DNA of 64,000 bases from Pelobates cultripes. Taxonomy: Eukaryota; Chordata; Amphibia; Anura; Pelobatidae. Numbering within the stretch: position 1 is the first letter of the stretch; each line of letters begins with the position of its first letter. A program made the position numbers and the translations under genes. Below, one piece after another: positions 22,714 to 34,133 of this stretch. The DNA is taken from assembly GCA_933207985.1 (NCBI GenBank), contig OW240916.1:131887464-131951463 (forward strand), given 5' to 3'. Below the pieces are notes generated by a model that saw nothing but the letters and a program-made list of their open reading frames with translations, was not told the DNA's origin and did no database searches.

Positions 22714-24816
22714 TGTGGCGGAGCTCCTTGTACCTCCACCAAGGACCGCTTCCTAGCTGGAACAGGGGAAAAATCTCAGCGCTTCTGCCACAGTCATCCT
22801 GACTTGACTGGGGTTCTCCTGGAGCCTCTCCTCCCTGGAACAGGATAGGGGACTAGCTCTATTCACTCCCATGGACTGGATGACACACAGTCCTGGGAGC
22901 TGTAGTCCTTACAAGGACTCTCCCCGCTGAATCTTCAATGAGCTGGAACATTAGCAGTGATTAGCCCCTTCCCCTCCCAGTAACTAGATGACACATAGTT
23001 CTTCAAATAGCGCTCAGATCCAAGCTGTGTAGTTAGGTCCTCTATCCTGCTACCATAGTTGTGGGCATAAGGCCGGCTTCTATACTCCTCCAGGAGTCCG
23101 TGGCAAACGTAGGTGAGAAGGAGCGTTTGTCACATATCTTCCCCCTCCTGTGGAGACTAACCAGACCCCAGACCTTCAGTTGGTTTGGGTCTGTGTTAGT
23201 CTGGTGACCTTTCTGAAAAGGTTCAGTTGTCCAGAGGGCCTCCTGCCACAAGCTCCTCTTTGTAAATCCAGGGTCCTGCTGGGAATGAACACTGTTACAC
23301 CCCACTCTGTGTGGACCAAGTTGTCGCTGGTGATGGAGGGCACAATTCTCCTCTCTAGTTGATCTCCCGTCCCTGGGACATACTCTGCCACTGGGAGTGA
23401 GACTGGTTGTCTCTTCTCCCTGGAACTCATTCTGCTAATGGGGATGGAGGATGATACACTCCTCTCCCTGAAATGTACACTGCCACTGGGGAGTGAGACC
23501 GGTTGTCTCCACTCCCTTTAACATACTCTGCCGCTGGGGATAGAGACTGAATGTCTTCTCCATAGAGCCCACTCTGCCACTGGGGAGTGAGGCCGGCTAT
23601 CTCCACTCCCTGTAACATACTCTGCCGCTGGGGAGTGAGACCAGTTGTCTCGACTCCCAATAACTCACACTGCCACTGGGGAGGAAGGACGATATGCTTC
23701 TCACCCTAGAACATACTCTGCCACTGGGAAATGAGGCCCGGTTGTCTCCCCTCCCTATAACATACTATGTCGCTGGGGAGAGATACTGACTGTCTTTTCT
23801 CTCTGGACCCACACTGCTGCTGGGGAGTGAGACCGGTTGTCTCCACTACCAATAACTCGCACTGCCGCTGGGAAGGAAGGATGATACACTTCTCTCCCTG
23901 GGACGCACACTGCCGCTGGTGTGGGGGTATCCCCCACCTTGCCAACTCGCTTGCAAGTTCTGCTTTGTGCTGCAGGTATTCAGCCACTATGTTCCTTGTA
24001 TGCTGTTTGCTTTTCTCAGAGGGGTTGGGTCCATAGAAAGCCAGCAGACCCTTCAGCTCATTGTCAAACTCCGCATCAGTGTAGCTGGGCGCAATGTTTG
24101 TTCAGCTCTGACAAACGTTTGTCCCCTCCAGAAGATGAGCAGGAGTCCCAGGGGTGTTCTGGATGTTTCCCCCAAGGCCCTAGCCATCCCACTGCTGCCA
24201 CCACTTTTGTTGACCCACAGCTGCATATACAGAAACACATACTGCCCTATGTAGAATATAGGTACACAATACAGCGATATATCTAGATACATGGAAAACA
24301 GTCACAAAAATGGCTCTGCAAGCTTATGGCTTGTGCCAAACAAATCAGGCCATCCATCACATATCTCCCCCCATAGAAATAGACAGACTTGTGGCCAGAC
24401 CCACGACGGACCTGCAACAAGTCTGTAGGACCCCCCTGAGTACACAGTCCAAGTCCTTGGGGGTCCAATGTGCCTGGACAAGTGGGTGCAAGACAGTCAC
24501 TGGTCTCTTTGTGTGTGGGCAAAGCAGTAGCCATTCTCCCCTCCCAAATCCCCTCTCCCAGGGCAGAATCTGTCCAAGAGAAAGCCCAAGGGGACTCCAC
24601 AAACAATACATTGTTAAATAGCCCTGATCTGAGCGCTCAAGTTCTCCAAATAGCGCTCAGATCCATGCAGTGTAGTTAGGTCCTCTATCCCGCTACATAT
24701 ATAATAACTCCCAAACGGTGTCCCAGACCTAGACCATAGTCGGTGGGCAGGATGCCGGCTTCTACACTCCTCCAGGAGTCCACGGTAAACATACGTGGGA
24801 AGGAGTGTTTGTCACA
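22714..24816. mobile_element. Composite repeat with direct terminal segments, unclassified
   Basis: Two directly repeated segments, 22998-23135 and 24641-24816, share 'aaatagcgctcagatcca', 'gtagttaggtcctctatcc', 'ccggcttctac/tactcctcc' and 'gtttgtcacat'; the second has about 37 extra bases. The block opens TGTGGCGGAGCTCC and both repeats close on TTTGTCACA, giving TG...CA edges like an LTR. The interior holds a 48-bp minisatellite and no recognisable gag or pol domain. A decayed LTR element or another interspersed repeat would fit. Confidence 0.5.
23361..23935 (-). repeat. 48-bp minisatellite, about 12 units, open on the minus strand
   Basis: Units of about 45-50 bp carry the core CTCTGCCACTGGGGAGTGAG followed by a variable 'accggttgtctcc' or 'gatgatacacttctc' segment. 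Two sub-types alternate irregularly. On the minus strand three long frames (23176-23430, 23427-23660, 23706-23987) read a roughly 16-residue periodic peptide with repeated GLTPQ and NRSHSP motifs. Whether this was ever a protein is unknown. Confidence 0.85.
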
Positions 24817-25016
24817 TTCAGCTTTCCCTAGCTAGATCATGTCTAAATAATTTATATAATATTATGTTGGCATTATGTTTTATTGCTTATTTTTATGAAC
24901 GTCCTCGGTATATATATTTTTGATAGTGAATAGTACATGCTAGAATGAGTACATTGCATAGAGATGCATTTACATATATACATACTTAACTCCTGACATT
25001 TAAAGATTCAGGGACA

Positions 25017-26360
25017 TGGGTTTTTTCTAGGAGTGGCTAAGAGATGGGGTATGACTGGGTTTTTTAATACATTAAATGTCAAGATCAGGGGGGTTTCAGA
25101 AGCAGTACCACTGGAGGAACTCCCCCACTTTATAAGGTGCTTAGTGGCCACGCTCCTACCCAACAGGCAAACAAAACAATTCATGTTTGGTGGCGTATAT
25201 CGCATAGCCAAATCATTGGAAGCACCAGAGACAGCTCCACGTGACCTCATCTTGCAATGCCAAACTCTTACCGATAAAATTGCCCTAATGGCAGTTATTA
25301 AAGGAAAAATGCCCCACAACTTCGAAACGCACCAAATCACCTCCTTCCAAGACCTGAGCAGAGACACGCTATCATGGCGCAAGAGCATGCAGCCCATAAC
25401 CACTACCCTACAAACGGCAGGACTCACATACAGGTGGGCAACCCCTAGAACGCTCTGGGTGACCAAGGATGAACAATCCTACAAAATCTCTAACCTGGGA
25501 GAAGGTTCTGCCTTACAAGCCATGCTGGTACTGTCCAACAGCACCACAGGGCTACCCACTACGCACCCTGGGCCCACGACCTGAAGCCTCAGCCGATCAC
25601 ACAACCAATTTTTTGTTAATGTTGTTACTGTTTATGTTGCTCTTATCTCCTTATATTTCTGATTTATAGTTTGACCCTAAGAATGCACAATACTCCCCTC
25701 ACTGACGCCGAAGCGCTGCCCATCCACTTGTAGACCCACTGCAGACTATACTGACTGGGTAAAACTAGCTGGCTCTGGGGTGCAACACCCCTCCTCCCCC
25801 TACAATACCTTTGAGGGATGGAGGAAAGCCGGCAAGGGAACAGCAAGAGTACCCCCAACTGACAGTTAACCTATAGAAACTACCCGAAGCGGACCAACAC
25901 TCTCGCTCTCCCACAACACTAGCAGGCACCGAACAGACCATCACCACACTAGTGACACACTCGCCTAGCTGAGACCAGAAACCTATCTCATTGATACACA
26001 ACACGGCTAAACATAGTCCTCATAAGACAAGAGGGCTAACGAACCCGCTCGTGAACATAGGACGCCCTATACTACCCATGGTAACCGCCTCAGGCGGTAC
26101 CATACCCTTGACTTACCTATACCACTAGAAGCCCCCCTGCGCCCTCCTGTGACGAGCCCACTTGACCATTCCAAACACATAGAGCTGAATAGATCCCTAT
26201 GACCGAGTAGACCACTTCAAAAAGTGCAAACCAACTCTAGGACAGACATGTCCCGCACCCTATTGACTAACGGCCTGTATGTTACTATGTTGTATGGAAA
26301 TGTTATGACTAATCATTATGCACTGAAAACAAAAATAAAGAATTTAAAAAAATTATAATA
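25017..26360 (+). mobile_element. L1-like element with ORF1 and 3' tail but no ORF2
   Basis: It opens within the ORF1 reading frame, passes the ORF1 stop at 25584, and continues through about 750 bp of non-coding sequence to an A-rich tail (AAAATAAAGAATTTAAAAAAA at about 26331-26352). No endonuclease or reverse-transcriptase reading frame occurs between ORF1 and the tail. That is the architecture of a half-L1 (HAL1-like), or of an internally deleted copy. Confidence 0.65.
25033..25584 (+). CDS. L1-type ORF1 protein, RRM and C-terminal domain (5'-truncated)
   Basis: This is an RNA-binding, nucleic-acid-chaperone type protein of L1-group retrotransposons, which coats the element RNA in the cytoplasm. 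The 183-residue frame matches the conserved half of ORF1p. An NVKIRGVSE-like strand at residues 15-23 starts the RRM-like domain. EAPETAPRDLILQCQ lies at about 63-77. The C-terminal domain carries SFQDLSRDTLSWRKSMQPIT at about 103-122 and AGLTYRWATPRTLWV around 128-142. The N-terminal coiled coil is absent, so the first ATG is just the first one inside the truncated frame, not a native start. No frameshift or internal stop is visible, suggesting modest age. Family assignment is confident; activity is unlikely. Confidence 0.8.
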   Translation: MAKRWGMTGFFNTLNVKIRGVSEAVPLEELPHFIRCLVATLLPNRQTKQFMFGGVYRIAKSLEAPETAPRDLILQCQTLTDKIALMAVIKGKMPHNFETHQITSFQDLSRDTLSWRKSMQPITTTLQTAGLTYRWATPRTLWVTKDEQSYKISNLGEGSALQAMLVLSNSTTGLPTTHPGPTT

Positions 26361-26399
26361 ATTATATGTATTGGGCCTTAACAATTATAAATTCTGCTA

Positions 26400-27100
26400 T
26401 TTTGTCACTAGCAATTACAATTATTTATATTGCACTAACGTATTCTGCAGCGCTGTGCAATAGATAAGTTACATAGTTAGATATTTTTTTGAAAGAGACA
26501 AACGTCCATCAAGTTCAGCCTTTCTCACATCTGTTTTTGCTGTCAATCCAAAAGAAGGCAGAAAAAACTGTTTGGAGCACTTACCAATTTTGCAACAAAC
26601 TTGGAAAAAAAATCCTTCTTGAAACCAGAATGGCAGTCAGATCTCTCCTTGGATCAAGAAGCTATTACCCCACCTATTCAAAATGATATCCCTTAATATT
26701 ATGTTTTTACAAGTATTTATGCAATTAATGTTTGAATATCTTTATAGACTCTGATAAAACCACCTCTTAATGCAGAAAATTCAACATCCTTATTGTTCTT
26801 GCTGTAAAAGAAACAATTTCTTTTGCCTTAGATTAAATCTAATTTCTTCCGGGCTAAATGCGTGACCTTGTGTCCTATATTTAGTCCTGTTTATGAATTG
26901 ATTTCCAAACAATGGTTTGTGTTGGCCCTGAATATATTTCTATAATGCTATCATATCCCCTTTGAGGCCCTGTTTTTATAAACTAAACATATTTAAATTT
27001 GTTAACCTTTCTTCATAACTTTATAAATGTTTTGTAGCTTCCCTCTGCACTTTTACTAGTGCCATAATCTCCTTCTATAGAACAGGTGCCCAAATGAAAA
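26400..27100 (+). repeat. Interspersed repeat with 'GTCCATCAAGTTCAGCC' signature
   Basis: A LINE-tail-like string (TATTCTGCAGCGCTGTGCAAT at about 26440-26460) is followed by 'acatagttagatattttttt' and 'gtccatcaagttcagcc', a combination I associate with widespread vertebrate repeats, especially in amphibians. Coding pieces are not recognised, and the exact class is left open. Confidence 0.4.
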
Positions 27101-27106
27101 AAACTA

Positions 27107-27414
27107 ATGAACAACGGATGGAGGTGGGAGGGAGGGTAGGAGATGAGGGCTAGCTTTTCCCTTGCAGACATCTGTCAGCGTACTGTGCACGCTGACAACA
27201 GACAGGATTTATGCACAGAATTGACATTAGGCAGCCTCGAAAAGAGTTCTAGGCTGCCAAAGTCATATGTGCTGGGTGTGCATCTAGTCCCTAGCACACA
27301 ATTACAAATATCTGTGGAAGTGCAGTGTCTCAAGCTGAAACACTACACATACTGACTCCTACCACCATGACCACATCACATTGCTGCAGTGGTCATGGTG
27401 GTTGGAGTAACCCT
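27107..27414. mobile_element. TTAA-type MITE, relative of 4480-4990
   Basis: The right end reads GTCATGGTGGTTGGAGTAACCC followed by TTAA (27415-27418). The subterminal dyad 'accaccatgaccac...gtggtcatggtggt' is clear, and an inner dyad 'cagcgtactgtgcacgctg' lies at 27176-27194. The left end is uncertain. Confidence 0.55.
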
Positions 27415-27993
27415 TTAATACTAATTGTTTAACTTATGGGAACAGTATGGAGCTGCCCAAACAAATTACAATCTATTCAATTGAAAGTAAACTGAAAGGT
27501 AAGAGAGTGAGTTTATTAATCTTGATTAGTGACTATAACTTACTGATAACTACAAGCATGGTACAGGGAAATTGATTAGGGCATACTCTGATCTATAAGC
27601 AGTCCTTGCAATAAGGTGCTAATGTTATACAGGGGACAATGCTAACTGACAAAATGCGATCAGATCAGACACATTGTAAAACGAAGAGAAACTGAGTGAA
27701 GCACATGGTAAAAATACAATTTGCTAAATATTCCAAAAATGTTGTGAATATTTCACTTTTTACTTTCTAACAAAAAAGACAATGAACTAACACACTTATT
27801 TAGGACATGAAGGGTGTGCCATTCTTACCTAGATCAAGAAGGATAAATTATTTATGTTTCTTAACTTCCCTGTACAAATCAGTGCATTTTGTAGGAATAC
27901 TGCACATTTGTGAATCTGCTTTGGCAAGTTCCATCTGTATTCATTGCATTAACCAATATGTGAGATTAGTGTAGACTGACAAGGCATAGCAAG

Positions 27994-28347
27994 CAGTGAT
28001 GTCCCGAACGGTTCGCCGAACTGTTCGCGAACGGTTCGCCTTGAACGGTTCGCCACGGACTCATCATTGAGTAAACTTTGACCCTGTACCTCACAGTCAG
28101 CAGACACATTCCAGCCAATCAGCAGCAGACCCTCCCACCTCCTGGATAGCATCCATTTTGAAGCTGCATTCTTAGTGAGCTGTCCAGGAGGTGGGAGGGT
28201 CTGAGGGAGGGTCTGCTGCTGATTGTCTGGAATGTGTCTGCTGACTGTGAGGTACAGGGTCAAAGTTTACTCAACGATGAGTCTGTGGCGAACCGTTCGT
28301 GGCGAACCGTTTGTGAACCGTTCGGCGAATCGTTCGGGACATCACTA
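27994..28347. mobile_element. 354-bp hAT foldback with 8-bp target duplication
   Basis: The termini are CAGTGATGTCCCGAAC and the inverse (reverse complement TAGTGATGTCCCGAAC). Perfect target duplications ATAGCAAG lie at 27986-27993 and 28348-28355. The element is almost one palindrome: multiple CGAACGGTTCGCC motifs near each end, then 'gtacctcacagtcagcagac' pairing with 'gtctgctgactgtgaggtac', leaving a small centre near 28140-28175. Open frames across it are by-products of the palindrome. It is non-autonomous. Confidence 0.93.
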
Positions 28348-28355
28348 ATAGCAAG

Positions 28356-30606
28356 TGATTTATTTAGGAGTCACCTTCTTCTGATTTTTTGTTCCCTTTC
28401 TGCATCATATTTGGACTCTCCCTTCCATGCGACCATCTCAGCCTCATGTGTTAATTCTGAAACCTCTCTCTGCCAAAACTATTTATCAATGGCCTGTCTC
28501 TCTTACTTGGGGAATTAGGAGGCATCAGTCTCCCAATCCAATAGGTTTTCTGTAGAATATCAAACAAACAATAAGCAGACTATTTTCTCCAAACACATAG
28601 CATACCGCACATACCAGCTGCTTTTATTTTTAATAGGCATCCTTAACTGTTTATTTTTCCTTGTAGAGTTCTGTAATTTCTGTAAACAGATTTCACTCAT
28701 GTCAAAGCACAATACACATAAACACTTTTTTTTTCCACAAACGTTTTGATTTTTTAATGAAGATAAATACAAACAAAACATATATTTGGCAGAAAAAAAT
28801 ACATCAATTAGATGTGTTTCCTTTTCTAAGTGTTGCATTAATCATTGCTCTTAAACATTGTGCTTCATTGTTTCTTCTGGGACATGTGACTTGTTTCAAG
28901 AAAGTAAATATAACAAACTCAAACACACATGCACAAAACATTTTACGTTGTTGGTAAACAGACTGCTGTCATGTCTTTCCAGAATGCTAGATGTCTGATA
29001 TTGCAACTCTTTTATTTGGAGTAGGATTCCAGCAATTAAGCATATTTTGGTTTTGGTATTGTAGTTTAACTCTCTCGTCATTATTGTGTACTTAGATGGA
29101 GATGTTGATCTACATTACATAGATAAAGGAGTGCTAACGTAGTGCAGAAATAACTATCAGGGTCCGCGAGCTCTCTTGATCACAACATGGGCTTTGTTGG
29201 AAAAATAACAAAGACATTGTAGCCTAATTAACATTTGGATGTTCCACAGGAAGAGTAGCCAAGAAGGTAAAATCGGTCCTATATTACAGAAGAATGACTT
29301 GAAAAATAGCCACATTGGGGGAAAAAACTGTTCATGTTTACAGAACTGGAAGAATTTTGTCATGCAAATAAACATCATTCCTTAAAAATGTGATGGTTAA
29401 CATTGGAACACCTTTACGCTGGCTGAACAAAAAGAGGAATATAGTTTATAAATATCTGAAGTGCCAAATTAACCATCAGAGACAATCTATACCAGTTATG
29501 TTCCTTGAATAGGTTACAGTGCAAGACGCTCACAGTTCACCTCTGCATTCATATTATTTGATGTAATTGACCTCAAATTGCTGCATCTATATGCACATCC
29601 ATATGACATCATAGAGGACTATATTATATTGTATGTGGTCATATGACCTGTGTACAGCAATAACTCTTAGCTAACTTGTATGGGCTCTGTTTATTTCAAA
29701 CTGGAGAGGACTGAATCCAAATGGCAACATTTAGGCTGAAAAAGCAAACATGTGAATAGAGTGAAAAGTGTCACTCACCAAAGTCTAATCTCTCTTGGGG
29801 TGCACTTATCTGTGTCAACATATAGTGCATCTGCTTGTCATAGGACTTTGCATTGAATTTCCCGAAAAGGAGCCAATTCTGTCCCTCCTGAGTGGCTGCT
29901 AGAGAAAAAACAAAACACTCTAACTCCCATCATCCTCCACTCATAATCACATGGGGAAATCATTTAAATGCAGGACAGGGGACACGTGGGACTGGTTTAC
30001 ACTATCAAGGCTGTCTCATCTGAATTGGGATTTAAATTAAGTTTTTTTAAATTGTAAAAAAAGTTGTTGTTTTTTTTAAAATAATTCACACCTATCGCCT
30101 TCAGCATGTTGAAAAAAGTTGTAATCTGTTTATGGAAATCACAGCTATTTTAGCTAGATATCTGTAATCAAATCATGTGAATATTACTTTATATATAACA
30201 TGTTATGTTAGGTTAGATATTTTTTTAATTGTTAGATTACTCTTTGTGGAGTGTGGGAATTTATCTATAATTCCTGCTACTGTATTTAATTACATATCAT
30301 CACTGTCATTAATCGTACTTTGAATCCCATTTTGATATTTTTTGTTCAACATTATAGCAGGTACACTAAATAAATCAGTCTGAATTTGATTTATTTATTC
30401 TTTAGATTTGGGTGTTTGCTTACTAAATAATGAAATGTAGTCAGGTAACATAAATCCCCCCAAAAAAGCCACAGATTTTTCTAATTTTAAATTTGGTTAG
30501 TTAATAGTGAATTCAGTATAACTCACTGTTTAATAAATAAACAACATAGTATTTGTAAAAAAATTAAAATACAGACATTGTTATTCACTAAACTGAGGTT
30601 TCAGAG
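28356..30606. other. Intron sequence, no gene seen
   Basis: AT-rich and apparently single-copy. No bounded transposon, tandem repeat or exon-like segment was recognised; short open frames look random. Confidence 0.4.
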
Positions 30607-30610
30607 TTAA

Positions 30611-30660
30611 AGGGACACAATACTTGATACCAGAACCACTACAACCTAATTAGGGGCTTT
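30611..30660. repeat. TTAA-type MITE, left-end fragment
   Basis: TTAA at 30607-30610 followed by AGGGACACAATACTTG and 'ccagaaccactacaac'. It is cut off by the adjoining GC-rich array. Confidence 0.45.
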
Positions 30661-31430
30661 GGGTATTTTGGACTTGTATTTGGTCTTTTTTGGAGCTGAA
30701 TATAAGAAAAATTAGAAGATAGCAGACTTCTGATGGTAAGCATATGGATATATTTTTTAAACAAGGCTAAAAAAAGGGAAGGCAATGTATTTTATTTTTA
30801 TTGGGGGCTGGCTAGAACATTGGGGACTCCTAGCCAGCTTTTGGGGGCAGGGTGGACATGTTATTAATTGGGGAGAGTGTAAAATGGTATGTCTACCTCC
30901 TCATTTTATTATTAGGTGGGGCCAGGGAGGGGCAATTAATATTAGGACCCCCATCCATCGCCATTAATATTACAGCCCTACACGTCAACCATGGATGGGG
31001 CCGAGAGGTACACTAGGCCATCCCCTCTTTATTATTAATGTTAGGCCCCTTACCCATCACACAGTGGTGCAAGCCTGGCAGGGGGCATTAGTTCCTCCCC
31101 CTTTATTATTAATATTAGGGCCTCACACATCATCCATAGGCAAGGGTTAGGGGGTAGACTAGGTCCTCCCCTCTTTATTATTAGTGTAAGGGCCCCACCT
31201 GTTTGCTATGGATTGGATGTGGGGTTTGCATTAGGTCCTTCTCCTTACTATTAATACTAGGGCCCCTTCTGTTGCCAATGGGTGGGGACCGAGGGGGGAA
31301 CACTAGGTCCTCTCCTATGAATATTAGAGTAGCTCCCACCTGATGCCCATGGTTGGATGAAAACTCCCCTCATTATTTTACAGACCCTATCCCCGTGGGA
31401 TGGGGCCTTTTCTAGTGACACAGACATGTC
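30661..31430. repeat. Diverged 75-80-bp tandem array (partner of 62750-63515)
   Basis: The entry sequence 'tttggtcttttttggagctga' and '...agaagatagcagac...atggtaag' parallels the entry of the array at about 62795-62855. Units then repeat 'attattaatattagggcccc' plus 'ccatgggtggggccgagggg' plus 'actaggtcctcccctc'. It is older and less regular than the copy near the window end. Confidence 0.65.
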
Positions 31431-31440
31431 CCATTACAGT

Positions 31441-32429
31441 AATATGAGACCTTTTTTATGTATTTATTTTTACTTTTTTAATGTGGTGGGTGGCAAGCAA
31501 GTGCTTCTAATGCTACCAGCAGGCAAATAGTACTTCAGATGATCAATTCACTTGCAAACAGCAAATGTATAATAATTTACTTATTTGCATGCTGCTGAAT
31601 GCATTCTTTCTCTATTCAGTCACCATGTGGTTGTTGATAAATAAATGATTCCTGGGCTTTAGATTGGTTTGCATGTGGATATCACTGATTTATTCCAAAC
31701 GAATCATACGGTTTAATGAATAATTATGTAATTTAGCTATCCTTCCATTTTGCCTTGGCTTTAATACTGAAATTCAATGTAAATTCTCACTTGAGTGAAA
31801 AGCCTTGATAGTCACCCAGTATTACATTCTTGTATTCATAACAACCAAGATCAGATACCGCTACTTAAAATGATAACTTAAATATGTCCACGTTTCATGC
31901 TTTCTTATTTGTTTTCCTGACAGACATTGGTATTACATTACATGACATAATGGATTTTTAAACTTTCCCAAGTGACATGAACTCACTTTCGAGATAAGAA
32001 GTAAATCATGTGCTAAGTATCTTGATCATTGAACAATGCAACCTCATAATGTTTTATTTTGAGGGCCATAAAAGAGATGAACGATGGCTTAGAAACCTTG
32101 ATTTGTATAGAATAACATTAAGCAATGGTTTTCCCCATCTGAAATATGCAGAGGGAATTTGGGGTGAAATCCTTCAAAACAATTACATTAAAGAATAAGG
32201 GCATAAGAGCATGTGGACTAAGTGCCATTCCGACAGGTCAAAAACACTGCAGTGCCTTTTAAGATGCTTTTGGTAATATATGAACGATTAACTACAATAG
32301 AGTTCATGACGAACTGAATCCTTAATTATCTCAAATCTTGCACTAAAGCACTGCTATGCATTGACCTTTTCACTATTTTCCATTATCTGTACTGCGTTTC
32401 CATGCCTTCCGCTTTATCACTGAACAATA
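31441..32429. other. Single-copy intron sequence, possible conserved non-coding element
   Basis: 31880-32420 is free of the repeats that litter the window and is compositionally even, which in a gene like GLIS3 would suit a regulatory element. There is no direct evidence of conservation. The 62-codon frame at 32010-32198 has no recognisable domain. Confidence 0.25.
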
Positions 32430-32560
32430 ACAGGGCTATTTACTAAAGTGGGAATTTATAGTGAATTTAAAATAAGAGCAAAGTAGCAGAACTGGAAGCA
32501 TTTTTGGCCATTTGAAATTCAATTGGAATTCAGTGTGAAGTATCCCTTTATTGAATAACA
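32430..32560. repeat. Decayed copy of the 148-bp palindromic MITE
   Basis: It begins CAGGGCTATTTACTAAAGTGG and ends with 'gaattcagtgtgaag' and 'attgaataaca', the same order as 13193-13340. Confidence 0.55.
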
Positions 32561-32776
32561 CCGTCAGACTTTCTTGTTGTGAGATGGCACAGTCCTTACA
32601 TGTATGACGTGTATTATAATTCTTTCTGCCTAGAGATAACGTCAAAAATCCGTATGCTCTAGAAAATAAATCCAGGGAAGATTAAACAGTGAATTGTAGA
32701 GAACTGAAGAGAAACTTACAGTGTAAGTAACTTAACAGTCAATTGTCAAGATTTTACTAGATAATCGCAAATTTAA

Positions 32777-33085
32777 AGCGGCACTGTCACCATCTGAGGA
32801 CTTTGATGAATTCTCCACTGGGCCGGGGGCCGGGGCGTGTGAGATTTACTTACTTGAACAAGTCCCTCGCAAGTGTTGCCATCTTCCTCCTTCTGCTCCT
32901 CTTCATCACCAAAAGCAGAGCACTAACCGTCGGATGCTCTATAGACAGAGCCAATTCCCTGCAGCCATCACTGGTGATGGCTGTCGGGATTAATTCTGTA
33001 TCTCTGCCCAGTGTCTAAGAATGTCAGGCGGAGAACATATACAGAGAGAAGTAGTCCCTACTTTGTCTCTGTATATCTCTGACTG
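32777..33085. repeat. TTAA-type repeat, left end 'GCGGCACTGTCACC'
   Basis: TTAA at 32773-32776 is followed by AGCGGCACTGTCACCATCTG. It includes a dyad 'agccatcactggtgatggct' at about 32961-32980 and a 'tacagagagaagtagtccctactttgtctctgta' foldback at about 33041-33074. The right end is not identified. Confidence 0.45.
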
Positions 33086-34133
33086 CGTTGGAATTTTCAA
33101 TCTAATTGCAGGAGGAAGATTTGAACTCAATAAAATACAGAGTTCTGGAGCTGAACACTATAATATAGTACCAGTTGTACCCCCAATAGTGAACCTTTAT
33201 AGGTTGGCATTAAAGAATATAAAATCGTACCCTAAAGATCTAAAACAATTTATAAACATTGGTTATGATCACATTACTCCAATCCAGTGTTGCCTGTAGG
33301 GCTTTGAATTTGAGGAAATGTTTTGATTACACTCTAGATATACCGCAGCAAAATATAATATTTTAAGCAAGCAATGGATTGTGATATGCCCCGTGGCTGA
33401 GGGGGAACTGACAGATCGGAATGACACATTGCAATGAGATACTGTTTTTTCTGAATTATTACATTGTACTGTACTGTCAGTCATCTGTATAAATTATGAT
33501 ACATAACCATATCTTACCTTTTAAATGTCATTTATAATTATTTAAGTGTAGTTACAGATAGCAACTTCAATAGAAAATTGTTGATTTTAATCCTTTGGGT
33601 TAAAAAAAAAAATGAGTTTGCTGTATGGAGAATATCAAATAACAATGACATTACCAATTGTCTTCAATTTGTGTATAAATTAAATTATAGAAGCACAACC
33701 TTTCCGACTAATATTCCATAGGGGAGATCAAAACATATGAGAGTGACCAGAAGAAGAGTATTTCCTTTTATAGCAATTCTTATTTAGGTTAAAAAGCTTG
33801 GAGTCAGACTTGGGGACACACTGCAATTTATTAAAATTAAACTATAATCTATCTTTATTAAATTAAGATATGATGTTTAGAATGGATCGTTCACTTAGGA
33901 GAACATTACATTAATTAACAGATCATCTATTTGCTACATGTATTAATTTATAATATATACCAAAGTAAAACTATATTGTTAGATATACAAATATGTATTC
34001 CCAACACTAAAGAGTCCTTCTGTCGGCCTCTTGTCCTGTACCTTACCTCATAAAGGGTTAAAAAACACTTTGAACACTTAACTGATTCAAACGCAGTGCA
34101 CATTAGGCCTTTCCCATAAGTATGTAGCCCCAT
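33086..34133. other. Intron sequence, no gene seen
   Basis: AT-rich, with no bounded feature recognised. Confidence 0.4.

Noticed and set aside
27949..28518. Plus and minus frames with identical peptide segments (SADCEVQGQSLLNDESVANRS)
   Set aside because: The same peptide on both strands comes from the two arms of the hAT palindrome.
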